Assembly: GCF_003324565.1 (NCBI RefSeq)
Contig: NZ_QOLA01000014.1
Location: 124,001-188,000, forward strand
Direction: 5' to 3'
Length of the DNA: 64,000 nucleotides
Origin: Streptomyces sp. SDr-06
Lineage (GTDB): Bacteria > Actinomycetota > Actinomycetes > Streptomycetales > Streptomycetaceae
Every line of letters starts with the position of its first letter. The first letter of the stretch is position 1. The translations under genes were made by a program, and so were the position numbers. Positions 17,529 to 26,366 of this stretch are shown one piece after another. Under the pieces are notes generated by a model. That model ran no database searches, was not told the origin of the DNA, and saw nothing but the letters and a program-made list of their open reading frames with translations.

Positions 17529-18017
17529 ATGGGCAAGAACGCCAAGGGCGGTGACCGCGACCGGTTCTCCACCGCGGCCCGGCTCAAGGTGCTCGGCGAG
17601 CAGACCGCCGCCCGCGTCTACCGCTCGCAGACCAAGCGCCAGGCCCGCCGCTCCCGGCTCACCGGCCGGGCAGCCCTCCTCGCGCTGGTGCTGTGCTCCC
17701 TGATCGTGGCCCTCGCCTACCCGATGCGGCAGTACGTCTCGCAGCGCGCCGACATCTCCGACCAGCAGCGCAAGGCCGCCGACGCCCAGAAGGCGGTCGA
17801 GCGGCTGCGGGACGAGAAGGCGCGGCTCCAGGACGACGCGTACATCGAGAAGCTGGCCCGCGAGCACCTGCACATGCAGTTCCCGGGGGAGACCGGCTTC
17901 ACCGTCGTCGACCCGGGCGCGAGGGACAAGCACCGCGAGGACAAGGGCGCGACCGGCCGCGCCTGGCACTCCAACCTCTGGGACGGCGTCGACCAGGCCG
18001 ACCGTCCCGCCAACTGA
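17529..18017 (+). CDS. divIC: Septum formation initiator DivIC/FtsB-type protein
   Basis: 162 residues, ATG 17529 after GGGAGGCGGGAGAG. A basic cytoplasmic N-terminus of about 50 residues precedes one transmembrane helix (AALLALVLCSLIVALAYPM). A coiled coil follows (ISDQQRKAADAQKAVERLRDEKARLQD), then a short FtsB/DivIC C-terminal segment (YIEKLAREHLHMQFPGETGFTVVD). Proteins of this family join DivIB/FtsQ and FtsL in the divisome outside the membrane. In S. coelicolor, divIC is needed for efficient sporulation septation but not for viability. The tail of about 30 charged residues is variable. It leads a likely operon with DUF501 and ppx genes. Confidence 0.92.
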   Translation: MGKNAKGGDRDRFSTAARLKVLGEQTAARVYRSQTKRQARRSRLTGRAALLALVLCSLIVALAYPMRQYVSQRADISDQQRKAADAQKAVERLRDEKARLQDDAYIEKLAREHLHMQFPGETGFTVVDPGARDKHREDKGATGRAWHSNLWDGVDQADRPAN

Positions 18018-18047
18018 CCACCGCTAGCGATAGAGACTGACCCAGGC

Positions 18048-18581
18048 ATGGAAACGCCCCCGCCCCAGACCGACCGCACCGAGCCCACCGACGCGGACAT
18101 CGCCGCCTTCAAGCAGCAGCTCGGCCGCCCGCCGCGCGGCCTGCGTGCCATCGCGCACCGCTGCCCCTGCGGCAACCCGGACGTCGTCGAGACGGCCCCG
18201 CGCCTGGAGGACGGCACGCCGTTCCCGACGACGTACTACCTCACGTGCCCGCGCGCGGCCTCCGCGATCGGCACCCTGGAGGCGAACGGCGTCATGAAGG
18301 AGATGACGGAGCGCCTGGCGAGCGACCCGGAGCTGGCCGCCGCCTACCGCGCCGCGCACGAGGACTACATCGCGCGCCGCGACGCCATCGAGGTCCTGGA
18401 GGGCTTCCCCAGCGCGGGCGGCATGCCGGACCGGGTGAAGTGCCTGCACGTGCTCGTGGGCCACTCGCTGGCGGCCGGGCCGGGCGTGAACCCGCTCGGT
18501 GACGAGGCGATCGCCCTGCTGCCCGAGTGGTGGGCCAAGGGCCCGTGCGTGACGCCGTGCGGTGGGGAGGACGACCAGTGA
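18048..18581 (+). CDS. DUF501 domain protein
   Basis: 177 residues, ATG 18048. It matches the DUF501 family found across Actinobacteria: ADIAAFKQQLGRPPRGLRAIAHRCPCGNPDVVET, the PTTYYLTCPRAAS core, and a C-terminal DRVKCLHVLVGHSLA..GVNPLGDEA block. Cys/His pairs in RCPCG, LTCPR and KCLH suggest a metal or redox site, though this is inference. The function of the family is unknown to me. It nearly always lies between divIC and the Ppx/GppA gene. Its stop overlaps the Ppx start (GTGA), indicating coupled translation. Confidence 0.9.
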   Translation: METPPPQTDRTEPTDADIAAFKQQLGRPPRGLRAIAHRCPCGNPDVVETAPRLEDGTPFPTTYYLTCPRAASAIGTLEANGVMKEMTERLASDPELAAAYRAAHEDYIARRDAIEVLEGFPSAGGMPDRVKCLHVLVGHSLAAGPGVNPLGDEAIALLPEWWAKGPCVTPCGGEDDQ

Positions 18582-19492
18582 CGCGCGTCGCCGCGATCGA
18601 CTGCGGTACGAACTCGATCCGCCTGCTGGTCGCCGACGCGGACCCGGCCACCGGCGAGATCACCGACCTGGACCGGCGGATGACGATCGTCCGGCTCGGC
18701 CAGGGCGTGGACCGCACCGGACGGCTGGCCCCCGAGGCCCTGGAGCGGACGTTCGCGGCGTGCCGCGAGTACGCCGCCGTGATCAAGGAGCTCGGCGCGG
18801 AGCGCATCCGCTTCGTGGCGACCTCCGCCTCGCGGGACGCCGAGAACCGGGACGACTTCGTGCGCGGGGTCCTCGACATCCTCGGCGTCGAGCCCGAGGT
18901 GATCTCCGGCGACCAGGAGGCCGAGTTCTCCTTCACCGGCGCCACCAAGGAACTGCACGCCGACGGCTCGTACCTGGTCGTCGACATCGGCGGCGGCTCC
19001 ACCGAGTTCGTGGTCGGCTCGCGCAGCGTGGAGGCCGCCCGCTCGGTCGACATCGGCTGTGTGCGGATGACCGAGCGCCACCACCCGGGCGATCCGGCCA
19101 CCCCCGAGCAGATCGCCGCCATCCGCGCCGACATCGAGGCCGCTCTCGACCTCGCCGAGCAGAGCGTGCCGCTGCGCGAACCGCGCACCCTGGTGGGCCT
19201 CGCGGGCTCGGTCACCACCGTCGCGGCCATCGCCCTGGGACTCACCGCGTACGACTCGGCCGCCATCCATCATTCACGTATCCCTCACGAGGACGTGGCC
19301 GCCGTCACCGCCCGGCTGCTCGCCTCCACCCACGAGGAGCGCACCCGCATCCCCGTGCTGCACCCCGGGCGCGTCGACGTGATCGCGGCCGGTGCGCTGG
19401 TGCTGCTCGCCGTGATGGAGCGGACCGGGGCCCGTGAGGTCGTGGTCAGCGAGCACGACATTCTGGACGGAATCGCCTGGTCGATCGCCTGA
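18578..19492 (+). CDS. ppx: Ppx/GppA-family exopolyphosphatase
   Basis: 304 residues, GTG 18578 overlapping the DUF501 stop by four bases. It has an ASKHA-fold phosphatase layout: N-terminal phosphate loop AAIDCGTNSIRLLV, catalytic Glu in the region after TSASRDAENR, second phosphate loop VVDIGGGSTEFV, and GLAGSVTTVAA. The short form of about 300 residues lacks the C-terminal HD domain of E. coli Ppx/GppA. That suggests a polyphosphate or pppGpp phosphatase like mycobacterial Ppx1. In this organism it may shape polyphosphate stores during stress. Whether the two or three genes from divIC onward share one promoter is inferred from spacing. Confidence 0.92.
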   Translation: MTRVAAIDCGTNSIRLLVADADPATGEITDLDRRMTIVRLGQGVDRTGRLAPEALERTFAACREYAAVIKELGAERIRFVATSASRDAENRDDFVRGVLDILGVEPEVISGDQEAEFSFTGATKELHADGSYLVVDIGGGSTEFVVGSRSVEAARSVDIGCVRMTERHHPGDPATPEQIAAIRADIEAALDLAEQSVPLREPRTLVGLAGSVTTVAAIALGLTAYDSAAIHHSRIPHEDVAAVTARLLASTHEERTRIPVLHPGRVDVIAAGALVLLAVMERTGAREVVVSEHDILDGIAWSIA

Positions 19493-19535
19493 TCGCGGTC
19501 GACAGGGGGCCGTGTGGGCGCCCCGGCGGAGAAAG

Positions 19536-19553
19536 TTCGTGAAGTTCTTCACA
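19536..19553. promoter_or_regulatory. Candidate Rex operator (redox-sensing repressor site)
   Basis: TCGTGAAGTTCTTCACAA contains a perfect 14-bp palindrome (GTGAAGTTCTTCAC). It fits the Streptomyces Rex operator form TTGTGAAC..GTTCACAA, with the TGAA/TTCA cores intact and inner bases differing. Rex, which responds to NADH/NAD+, is known to control ndh in S. coelicolor, and ndh is the next gene. The caveat is position: the site lies 309 bp before the ndh start, with a strong hairpin between them. Confidence 0.45.
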
Positions 19554-19562
19554 AGGAAATCG

Positions 19563-19595
19563 GGTCCCGGGGCCGAGGTTTGTGGCCCCGGGACC
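19563..19595 (+). terminator. Terminator after the ppx gene
   Basis: A 12-bp perfect stem (GGTCCCGGGGCC/GGCCCCGGGACC) with a 9-base loop lies 70 bp after the ppx stop. Confidence 0.8.
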
Positions 19596-19861
19596 GCTTT
19601 CTGAGGCGTCAGGGGCTCATCCGGGCGCATTCCAGACGGTGATGGGCGTGTTACGCCTGCGTTTCGCACGGCAGTGGTCCACCGAGTGCCGGGCCGTGCA
19701 GGCCAGTTCAGGAGGGGTGCACAACGCTCTCCCCGCCATCGTGGTTCCCTCCGGGCACCATGACCTCGGTCACGTGGGCCGCGCAGTGTAGCAGAGGCCC
19801 CTGCGAACCTTGTGAAGGGGCGCACGAGCAGGGGTCCACGGGCGGGTGGATACTCGATGGC
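19596..19861 (+). other. ndh upstream region, no gene seen
   Basis: 266 bp with no supported coding frame. It should hold the ndh promoter. A weak half-site TTGTGAAG lies near 19811, but its partner half (GCGCAC) is poor, so I do not call it an operator. The ndh ribosome site is weak (GGGTGG at about 12 bases). Confidence 0.5.
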
Positions 19862-21259
19862 ATGAGCACCACGGAGCGTCCCAGGATCCTCGTAGTAGGT
19901 GGCGGGTACGTAGGCCTGTACGCAGCGCGACGCATTCTCAAGAAGATGCGTTACGCGGAAGCGACCGTCACGGTCGTCGACCCGCGCTCGTACATGACGT
20001 ACCAGCCCTTCCTCCCCGAAGCCGCCGCAGGCAGCATCTCGCCGCGTCACGTCGTCGTCCCGCTGCGGCGCGTCGTGCGCGGAGCCGAGGTGCTCACCGG
20101 CCGGGTCACCAGCATCGACCAGGACCGCAAGGTCGCCACGGTCGCGCCGCTCGTCGGCGAGGCCTACGAGCTGCCCTTCGACTACCTGGTCATCGCGATG
20201 GGTGCGGTCTCCCGCACCTTCCCGATCCCCGGTCTCGCCGAGCAGGGCATCGGCATGAAGGGCGTGGAAGAGGCCATCGGCCTGCGCAACCACGTTCTGG
20301 AGCAGCTCGACAAGGCCGACTCCACCACGGACGAGGACGTCCGCCGCAAGGCGCTGACCTTCGTCTTCGTGGGTGGCGGCTTCGCCGGCGCGGAGACCAT
20401 CGGCGAGGTGGAGGACATGGCCCGCGACGCGGCCAAGTACTACACCAACGTCAAGCGCGAGGACATGCGCTTCATCCTGGTCGACGCCGCCGACAAGATC
20501 CTTCCCGAGGTCGGCCCGGAGCTGGGCCGCTGGGGCAAGGAGCACCTCGAGGGCCGTGGCGTCGAGATCTACCTCTCGACCTCCATGGACTCCTGCGTGG
20601 ACGGCCACGTCGTGCTGAAGAACGGCCTTGAGGTCGACTCCAACACCATCGTGTGGACCGCGGGCGTCAAGCCCAACCCGGCGCTGTCCCGCTTCGGCCT
20701 CCCGCTCGGCCCGCGCGGCCACGTGGACGCCCAGCCGACCCTCCAGGTCACCGGCACCGACTACATCTGGGCCGCCGGCGACAACGCCCAGGTCCCGGAC
20801 CTGGCCGCGATCAAGGCCGGCGTCCCGGCCGAGCGCGCCTGGTGCCCGCCGAACGCCCAGCACGCGCTGCGTCAGGCCAAGGTCCTCGGCGACAACGTGG
20901 TCTCCGGCATGCGGGGCTTCCCGCAGAAGGAGTACGCGCACTCCAACAAGGGTGCGGTGGCCGGTCTCGGCCTCCACAAGGGCGTCGCGATGATCGTCAT
21001 GGGCAAGATGAAGATCAAGCTCAAGGGCCGTCTCGCCTGGTACATGCACCGTGGCTACCACGGTCTGGCCGTGCCGACCTGGAACCGCAAGATCCGCGTC
21101 TTCGCCGACTGGACGCTCGCGATGTTCCTCAAGCGCGAGGTCGTCTCCCTCGGTGCGATGGAGACCCCGCGCGAGGAGTTCTACGAGGCGGCCAAGCCCG
21201 CCCCGGCTCCCGCGGCCAAGGTCGAGGAGAAGACCGAGCAGAAGGCCAAGGCCTCCTAG
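19862..21259 (+). CDS. ndh: Type II NADH dehydrogenase (NDH-2)
   Basis: 465 residues, ATG 19862. The frame opens back to 19760, but the FAD-binding motif ILVVGGGYVGLYAA sits right after the ATG start. It has two Rossmann folds: FAD (GGGYVGLYA, residues 11-20) and NADH (FVGGGFAGAETIGEVEDMA, near 165). The second FAD contact is YIWAAGDNAQVPD, followed by the quinone-side AxQHALRQAKVLGDN motif. The C-terminal part has amphipathic basic helices for membrane attachment and ends in an Ala/Pro/Lys-rich tail. It oxidises NADH and reduces menaquinone without pumping protons. Regulation by Rex is plausible given the palindrome upstream. Confidence 0.95.
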   Translation: MSTTERPRILVVGGGYVGLYAARRILKKMRYAEATVTVVDPRSYMTYQPFLPEAAAGSISPRHVVVPLRRVVRGAEVLTGRVTSIDQDRKVATVAPLVGEAYELPFDYLVIAMGAVSRTFPIPGLAEQGIGMKGVEEAIGLRNHVLEQLDKADSTTDEDVRRKALTFVFVGGGFAGAETIGEVEDMARDAAKYYTNVKREDMRFILVDAADKILPEVGPELGRWGKEHLEGRGVEIYLSTSMDSCVDGHVVLKNGLEVDSNTIVWTAGVKPNPALSRFGLPLGPRGHVDAQPTLQVTGTDYIWAAGDNAQVPDLAAIKAGVPAERAWCPPNAQHALRQAKVLGDNVVSGMRGFPQKEYAHSNKGAVAGLGLHKGVAMIVMGKMKIKLKGRLAWYMHRGYHGLAVPTWNRKIRVFADWTLAMFLKREVVSLGAMETPREEFYEAAKPAPAPAAKVEEKTEQKAKAS

Positions 21260-21276
21260 CTCGTCCGGCATTGCCC

Positions 21277-21319
21277 CGAAGGGGCCGTCCGCCATCCGTG
21301 GTGCGGGCGGCCCCTTCGG
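21277..21319 (+). terminator. Terminator after ndh
   Basis: Stem CCGAAGGGGCCG/CGGCCCCTTCGG, 12 bp, with further short pairing inside the loop, lies 17 bp after the ndh stop. Confidence 0.8.
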
Positions 21320-21480
21320 CGTACCCGGCCGCATCCGGCCCGTCCAAGATCGGTTTCCGGCCAGAAGGTTGGTGTATACAGACACCCTGTCACTCCCGTG
21401 CGCGGTAGCGGGATTGCCGTGCGCCCGGGCAGTGTTGTCGGGGGTGCTGAGACATTTCTGCTAGCACGGAGGTGTGCACC

Positions 21481-22773
21481 ATGGCCGACGCGGCGCTACG
21501 GCTGACCGCTCTTGCCGAGGAATTGCTGGGGGAGGCCCTCCCGGTACGCATCCGGGCCTGGGACGGCAGTGAGGCGGGCCCGCCCGGCGCCCCGGTCCTC
21601 GTCGTACGCCACCGGCGCGCGCTGCGCCGACTGCTGTGGAAGCCGGGCGAACTCGGCCTGGCCCGCGCCTGGGTGGCCGGTGAGATCGACGTCGAGGGCG
21701 ATCTCTACGCGGCGCTCGACCGCCTCGCCGGGCTGATCTGGGAGCGCGGCGGCGAACCCAAGGACGCTGTGCACCCCATCCGCGACCCGCGCCTGAGAGC
21801 CGCGGCCAAGGCCCTGGTGAAGCTGGGCGGCGCGCTGCCTCCGCCGCCCCCGCCCGCCGAGGAGCTGCGGCGCCGCACCGGCCGCCTGCACACCAAGCGG
21901 CGCGACAAGGAGGCGATCAGCCACCACTACGACGTCGGCAACGACTTCTACGCGCTGGTCCTCGGCCCGTCGATGGTCTACTCATGCGCGTACTGGGAGA
22001 GCCCCGAGGCCACCCTCGAAGCGGCCCAGCGCGACAAACTCGACCTGGTCTGCCGCAAGTTGGCCCTCAAGGAGGGCGACCGGCTGCTCGACGTCGGCTG
22101 CGGCTGGGGCTCGATGGCCATCCACGCGGCCCGCGAGTACGGCGCCCGCGTCGTCGGCATCACGCTGTCGCGCGAGCAGGCCGCGTTCGCCCGCAAGCGC
22201 ATCGCCGAGGAAGGGCTCACCGACCGCATAGAGATCCGCGTGCAGGACTACCGGGACGTCAAGGACGGGCCGTTCGACGCGATCTCGTCGATCGGCATGG
22301 CCGAACACGTGGGTTCGGTGCGGTACGCGGAGTACGCGGACACCCTGTACGCCCTGCTCAGAGACGGCGGGCGGCTGCTCAACCACCAGATCGCCCGGCG
22401 CCCCGAGCGGGACGAATCGGCGTACTCCGTCGACGAGTTCATCGACAAGTACGTCTTCCCCGACGGCGAGCTCGCCCCGGTCGGCCGGACCCTGGCCACC
22501 CTGGAGGAGGCCGGGTTCGAGGCCCGCGACGTCGAACCGATCCGGGAGCACTACGCCCTGACGCTGCGTCGCTGGGTGGCGAACCTGGAGGCGGACTGGG
22601 CCCGCGCCGTGCGGCACACCAGCCCCGGCCGGGCCCGGATCTGGCGGCTCTACATGGCGGCCTCCGCGCTCTCCTTCGAACGCAACCGGATCGGCGTCAA
22701 CCAGATCCTGGCGGTGAAGACCCCCGAGTCCGGCGCCTCGGGCATGCCGCTGAGGGCCCGTACCTGGAACTGA
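21481..22773 (+). CDS. Cyclopropane-fatty-acyl-phospholipid synthase family methyltransferase
   Basis: 430 residues, ATG 21481 after GGAGGTGTGCACC. An N-terminal CFA-type domain (about 1-110) is followed by the family hallmark DKEAISHHYDVGNDFY and YSCAYW. The SAM motif is LLDVGCGWGSMA, then GITLSREQAAFA, QDYRDV and SSIGMAEHVG (catalytic Glu region). The tail includes LRRWVANLEADW and FERNRIGVNQIL. Such enzymes add a methylene group from SAM across unsaturated phospholipid acyl chains, or make related methyl branches. Product specificity cannot be read here. It is transcribed alone, between strong hairpins on both sides. Confidence 0.9.
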   Translation: MADAALRLTALAEELLGEALPVRIRAWDGSEAGPPGAPVLVVRHRRALRRLLWKPGELGLARAWVAGEIDVEGDLYAALDRLAGLIWERGGEPKDAVHPIRDPRLRAAAKALVKLGGALPPPPPPAEELRRRTGRLHTKRRDKEAISHHYDVGNDFYALVLGPSMVYSCAYWESPEATLEAAQRDKLDLVCRKLALKEGDRLLDVGCGWGSMAIHAAREYGARVVGITLSREQAAFARKRIAEEGLTDRIEIRVQDYRDVKDGPFDAISSIGMAEHVGSVRYAEYADTLYALLRDGGRLLNHQIARRPERDESAYSVDEFIDKYVFPDGELAPVGRTLATLEEAGFEARDVEPIREHYALTLRRWVANLEADWARAVRHTSPGRARIWRLYMAASALSFERNRIGVNQILAVKTPESGASGMPLRARTWN

Positions 22774-22791
22774 ACCGGGCGCACGACGCCG

Positions 22792-22824
22792 AGGGGCCCC
22801 GGGAGGCGAACTCCCGGGGCCCCT
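22792..22824. terminator. Bidirectional terminator between convergent cfa-type and permease genes
   Basis: A perfect 14-bp stem AGGGGCCCCGGGAG/CTCCCGGGGCCCCT with a 5-base loop, placed between two converging genes. Confidence 0.85.
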
Positions 22825-22855
22825 GCAACTGCCGTATGGATAAGCGGCGTTGCCG

Positions 22856-25387
22856 CTACTCGGTCTTGATGGCGGTCAGCATGTTGAGCTTCGCGGCGCT
22901 GCGGGCCGGCCACATCGCGGCGAGCACGCCCACCAGGGCGGCGAGCAGCAGGAAGATGCCGATCCGGTCCCACGGGATGACCAGGGCGTAGTTCGGGATC
23001 GACTTCTTGATGGTCTGGCCGATGGCCCAGGCGAGGAAGGAGCCGAGGCCGACGCCGATCACCGCGCCGAAGAGCGAGATGACGACGGCTTCCAGGCGGA
23101 TCATGGTCTTGACCCGGCGGCGGTCCAGGCCGATGGCGCGCAGCATGCCGATCTCCTGCTGGCGCTCGAACACCGACATCGCGAGGGTGTTGACGACACC
23201 GAGCACCGCGATGATCAGGGCCATCGCGAGCAGGCCGTACATGATGTTGAGCAGCGTGTTGATCATGCCGCCGAACTCGTTGCGGATGTCCTGCTGGTCC
23301 ATGATGCTGATCGCCGGGTTGTCCCCGAGCGCGCTGACCAGGGCCTTCTCATGGGCGCTGGTGGCGCCGCCGTCCATCTTGACGAAGACCTGCGGGATGT
23401 AGGGCTTCGTCTGGTGCGGGTCGAGCAGCGAGGTCGGGGCGATCACGGAGTCGAGGAAGTCGTTCTCCTTGTAGGTCGCGCCGATCGTCACCTGGCTCTT
23501 CTTCTTGTCGTCGAACTCGACCGGAAGCCTGGAGCCGGGCTTCCACCCGTGCCGGGCGGCGGTCTTGTCGTCGACGGCTATCTGGCCCTGGCCGAGGGTG
23601 GCGAGCGAGCCGGAGACGGGCTCGATCTTGATGACCTTCTCGATGTCGCCGGGCGTCACACCGGCCACCGACTGGTCGGTGTCGCCGAGCTTGAGGTACG
23701 AGGTCTGCTTGGGGGAGACCGCCGAGACGCCGGGCGCCTTGCGCAGCGAGGAGACGACCTCCTGGTCGAGCCCGGAGCCGTTGGCCGCCATCTGGACCAT
23801 GTAGTCGGCCTTGATGTTGTCCGTCGTCATCTTGTCGATGGCGGTCCCGAGCGTGACGCCGAGCACCGAGAGGCCGGTGACCAGGGTGAGGCCGATGGCG
23901 AGCGCGGAGGCGGTGGCGCCGGTGCGGCGCGGGTTGCGCACCGCGTTCTGGCTGGCGAGCTTGCCGGAGACGCCGAACACCTTGCTCAGGGCCGGCCGCA
24001 CGAGGGCGATGATCGGCCGGGAGAGCAGCGGGATCAGGATGATGATGCCGACCAGGGCGAGGAAGGCGCCGAGGCCGATGAGCATCTTGCCGTCCTTGCC
24101 CGCGGCGGCACCGCCCATGATCGCGGCCGCACCGGCGAGGGTGATCACGCCGCCGATGGAGTTCCGCACGACCAGGGACTTGGTGGTGGCCACGCCGTGC
24201 ACGCTGTTCATCGCGGCGACCGGGGGGATCTTCGCGGCGCGCCAGGCGGGCAGCAGGGCGGCGATCAGGGTGACGAACACGCCGACGGCGAGCGCGGCGA
24301 TCACCGGTGTCGCCGACACGATCAGCGGGCCGGCCGGCAGCTTGGCGCCGAACGCGCCCATGGCGGAGCGCAGTCCGGTGGCCAGCCCCAGGCCGAGGGC
24401 GAAGCCGATCACGGAGGCGACCGTGCCGACCACCAGGGCCTCGGCGAGGACGGAGCGCCGCACCTGGCCGCGCGAGGCGCCGACGGCGCGCATCAGGGCG
24501 AGCTCACGGGTGCGCTGGGCGACCAGCATGGTGAAGGTGTTGGAGATGAGGAAGATGCCGACGAACAGCGCGATGGCGGCGAAGGCGAGCAGCGTCTGGT
24601 TGAGGCCGCTGAGGCCCTGCTCGATGTCCTTGGCCTCCTGGTCGGCGAGCGCCTGACCGGTCTTGGCCTCCGCGCCCTTGGGCAGGAGCGGCTTGACCTC
24701 GGTGAGGATCTTCTGGGCGTCGGCGCCGGGGGCGCCGGCCACGCTCACGGTCCGGAAGTAGCCCGGCTTGAGGTAGAGCTGCTGGGCGACGGCGGTGTCG
24801 AACAGGACGAGGCTGCCGCCCGCGTTGACCGCGCCGTCCTCGGTGGTGAAGACGCCGGTGAGCTTGTACTTCTTGACCGGTCCGTTGGTGGCGACCCGCA
24901 CGGTGTCGCCGACCGCGTACTTGCCCTTGTCAGCGGTGTCCTTGTCGAGCGCGATCTGGTCGTCGCGCACCGGGCCCGAGCCCTGGGCGAAGGTGTAGGA
25001 CGGGTCCTTGCCGTCCTTGCCGGGGGCGAAGTTGCCGCCCTTGTTGGCCCAGCCCTGGCCGATCAGCTTGCCGTCGGTGCCGGCCACACCGGCGAAGCCG
25101 TCGACCCGGCCGGTGGCCGATGCGACGCCGTCGAGCTTCTCGATCTTCTCCAGGGTCTGCTTGCTGACACCGGGCTCCCGCTCGGTGTCGTCACGGCTGC
25201 CGTACGTGGTGACGGCGACGGCCACCTTGTCGTAGCTCTTCGACGACTGGTTGCGGAAGGCGTTGCCGAGGGTGTCGGTGAACACGAGCGTGCCGGAGAC
25301 GAAGGCGACGCCGAGCATGACGGCTAGCACCGTCATCAACAGCCGGGCCTTGTGCGCGAGCACGTTGCGCAGGGCGGTTTTGAACAT
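22856..25387 (-). CDS. ABC transporter permease, FtsX/MacB type, duplicated
   Basis: 843 residues, ATG 25387 (MFKTALRNVLAHKARLLMTVLAV). It has a signal-anchor helix at the N-terminus, then a large extracytoplasmic MacB_PCD-like domain (about 45-250). The first FtsX block (three helices, near 265-400, with ELALMRAVGASRGQV) precedes extra helices, a second extracytoplasmic domain and a second FtsX block with QEIGMLRAIGLDRRRV. About ten membrane helices in total. Proteins of this layout work with a LolD/MacB-type ATPase, which lies immediately upstream in the same direction. They use mechanotransmission to act on lipoproteins, peptides or envelope enzymes. The substrate is unknown. Confidence 0.92.
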   Translation of the reverse strand: MFKTALRNVLAHKARLLMTVLAVMLGVAFVSGTLVFTDTLGNAFRNQSSKSYDKVAVAVTTYGSRDDTEREPGVSKQTLEKIEKLDGVASATGRVDGFAGVAGTDGKLIGQGWANKGGNFAPGKDGKDPSYTFAQGSGPVRDDQIALDKDTADKGKYAVGDTVRVATNGPVKKYKLTGVFTTEDGAVNAGGSLVLFDTAVAQQLYLKPGYFRTVSVAGAPGADAQKILTEVKPLLPKGAEAKTGQALADQEAKDIEQGLSGLNQTLLAFAAIALFVGIFLISNTFTMLVAQRTRELALMRAVGASRGQVRRSVLAEALVVGTVASVIGFALGLGLATGLRSAMGAFGAKLPAGPLIVSATPVIAALAVGVFVTLIAALLPAWRAAKIPPVAAMNSVHGVATTKSLVVRNSIGGVITLAGAAAIMGGAAAGKDGKMLIGLGAFLALVGIIILIPLLSRPIIALVRPALSKVFGVSGKLASQNAVRNPRRTGATASALAIGLTLVTGLSVLGVTLGTAIDKMTTDNIKADYMVQMAANGSGLDQEVVSSLRKAPGVSAVSPKQTSYLKLGDTDQSVAGVTPGDIEKVIKIEPVSGSLATLGQGQIAVDDKTAARHGWKPGSRLPVEFDDKKKSQVTIGATYKENDFLDSVIAPTSLLDPHQTKPYIPQVFVKMDGGATSAHEKALVSALGDNPAISIMDQQDIRNEFGGMINTLLNIMYGLLAMALIIAVLGVVNTLAMSVFERQQEIGMLRAIGLDRRRVKTMIRLEAVVISLFGAVIGVGLGSFLAWAIGQTIKKSIPNYALVIPWDRIGIFLLLAALVGVLAAMWPARSAAKLNMLTAIKTE

Positions 25388-25595
25388 GGGGTTTCTCAGT
25401 CCTGGTGATCGGGGGCCCGGGTCCGCGTGCCGTCACTCGCTCCGGCGATCGGTGCCGGGGGCGAGAGCTCGGCCTCGCCGGCGGTCGGGGAGCGGGGGTC
25501 CGGGGGCAGGGCCCCCGGGGACACCGGGTACGGGCGCAGGGGCCCGGCGACAAAGGGCTAGGGGGTTCGGGGGCGGAGCCCGCGACGGCTCGGGG
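25388..25595 (-). other. Gap between ATPase and permease genes, GC-rich repeat fragment
   Basis: 208 bp separate the ATPase stop from the permease start, which is long for an operon. The stretch around 25490-25540 (GGGGAGCGGGGGTCCGGGGG..) resembles the unit near 44285, so a repeat has probably expanded this spacer. No gene is seen. Confidence 0.55.
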
Positions 25596-26366
25596 TCAGC
25601 TGGTGCGGCCCTTCGCCTCGAACGCCTTCATCCGGTCGAGCACCCCGTCCGCGCTGGGCCGGAGCATCTCGTCGACGATCCGCCCGTCGGCGAGGAATAT
25701 GACCCGGTCCGCGTAGGAGGCGGCGACCGGGTCGTGGGTCACCATGACGACGGTCTGCCCGAGCTCGCGCACCGAGTTGCGCAGGAAGCCGAGGACCTCG
25801 GCGCCGGAGCGGGAGTCCAGGTTTCCGGTCGGCTCGTCACCGAAGATGATCTCGGGCTGGGAGGCGAGCGCGCGGGCCACGGCGACGCGCTGCTGCTGGC
25901 CGCCGGAGAGCTGGGTGGGGCGGTGCGAGAGCCGGTCGGAGAGGCCGACCATGGCGATGACCTGGTCCAGCCACTGCTTGTCGGGCTTGCGGCCCGCGAT
26001 GTCCATGGGCAGCGTGATGTTCTCCAGGGCGGTCAGCGTGGGCAGCAGGTTGAACGCCTGGAAGATGAAGCCGATCTTGTCCCTTCGCAGCTGGGTGAGC
26101 TGCTTGTCCTTGAGGGAGCCGAGCTCGGTCTCGCCGATGCGGACCGAGCCGGAGCTGAAGGAGTCGAGCCCCGCGACGCAGTGCATCAAGGTCGACTTGC
26201 CGGAGCCCGACGGGCCCATGATCGCGGTGAACTCGCCCTGCCGGAAGTCGACCGTGACCTGGTCAAGGGCGACCACCTGGGTCTCGCCCGTGCCGTAGAC
26301 CTTCGACAGCTCGATGGCGCGGGCGGCCACCGCGGTCGCGCGGTGTGCGGTGGGGATGGTGGTCAC
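25596..26366 (-). CDS. ABC transporter ATP-binding protein, LolD/MacB type
   Basis: 256 residues. The start is GTG 26366, preceded by AAGGAG. The open frame runs to 26420 without a ribosome site. All ATPase motifs are present: Walker A GPSGSGKST, Q-loop in FIFQAFNLLPTLTALEN, signature LSGGQQQRVAVARAL, Walker B IIFGDEPTGNLDSRSG, and H-loop VTHDP. The LDSRSG extension is typical of MacB/LolD-type exporters. It pairs with the duplicated FtsX permease encoded next on the same strand, so the complex probably has the unusual form of one fused permease per ATPase dimer. Confidence 0.94.
   Translation of the reverse strand: MTTIPTAHRATAVAARAIELSKVYGTGETQVVALDQVTVDFRQGEFTAIMGPSGSGKSTLMHCVAGLDSFSSGSVRIGETELGSLKDKQLTQLRRDKIGFIFQAFNLLPTLTALENITLPMDIAGRKPDKQWLDQVIAMVGLSDRLSHRPTQLSGGQQQRVAVARALASQPEIIFGDEPTGNLDSRSGAEVLGFLRNSVRELGQTVVMVTHDPVAASYADRVIFLADGRIVDEMLRPSADGVLDRMKAFEAKGRTS

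Noticed and set aside
21371..21386. GGTGTATACAGACACC upstream of the cyclopropane synthase gene considered as an operator
   Set aside because: Arms of only 5 bp and no known regulator consensus. It could be a promoter with a TATAC-like -10, which is not enough to call.
22850..25327. An 825-codon open frame antisense to the FtsX permease
   Set aside because: Shadow of the permease gene. It shows repetitive Asp/Glu/Arg/Gly composition without any domain.
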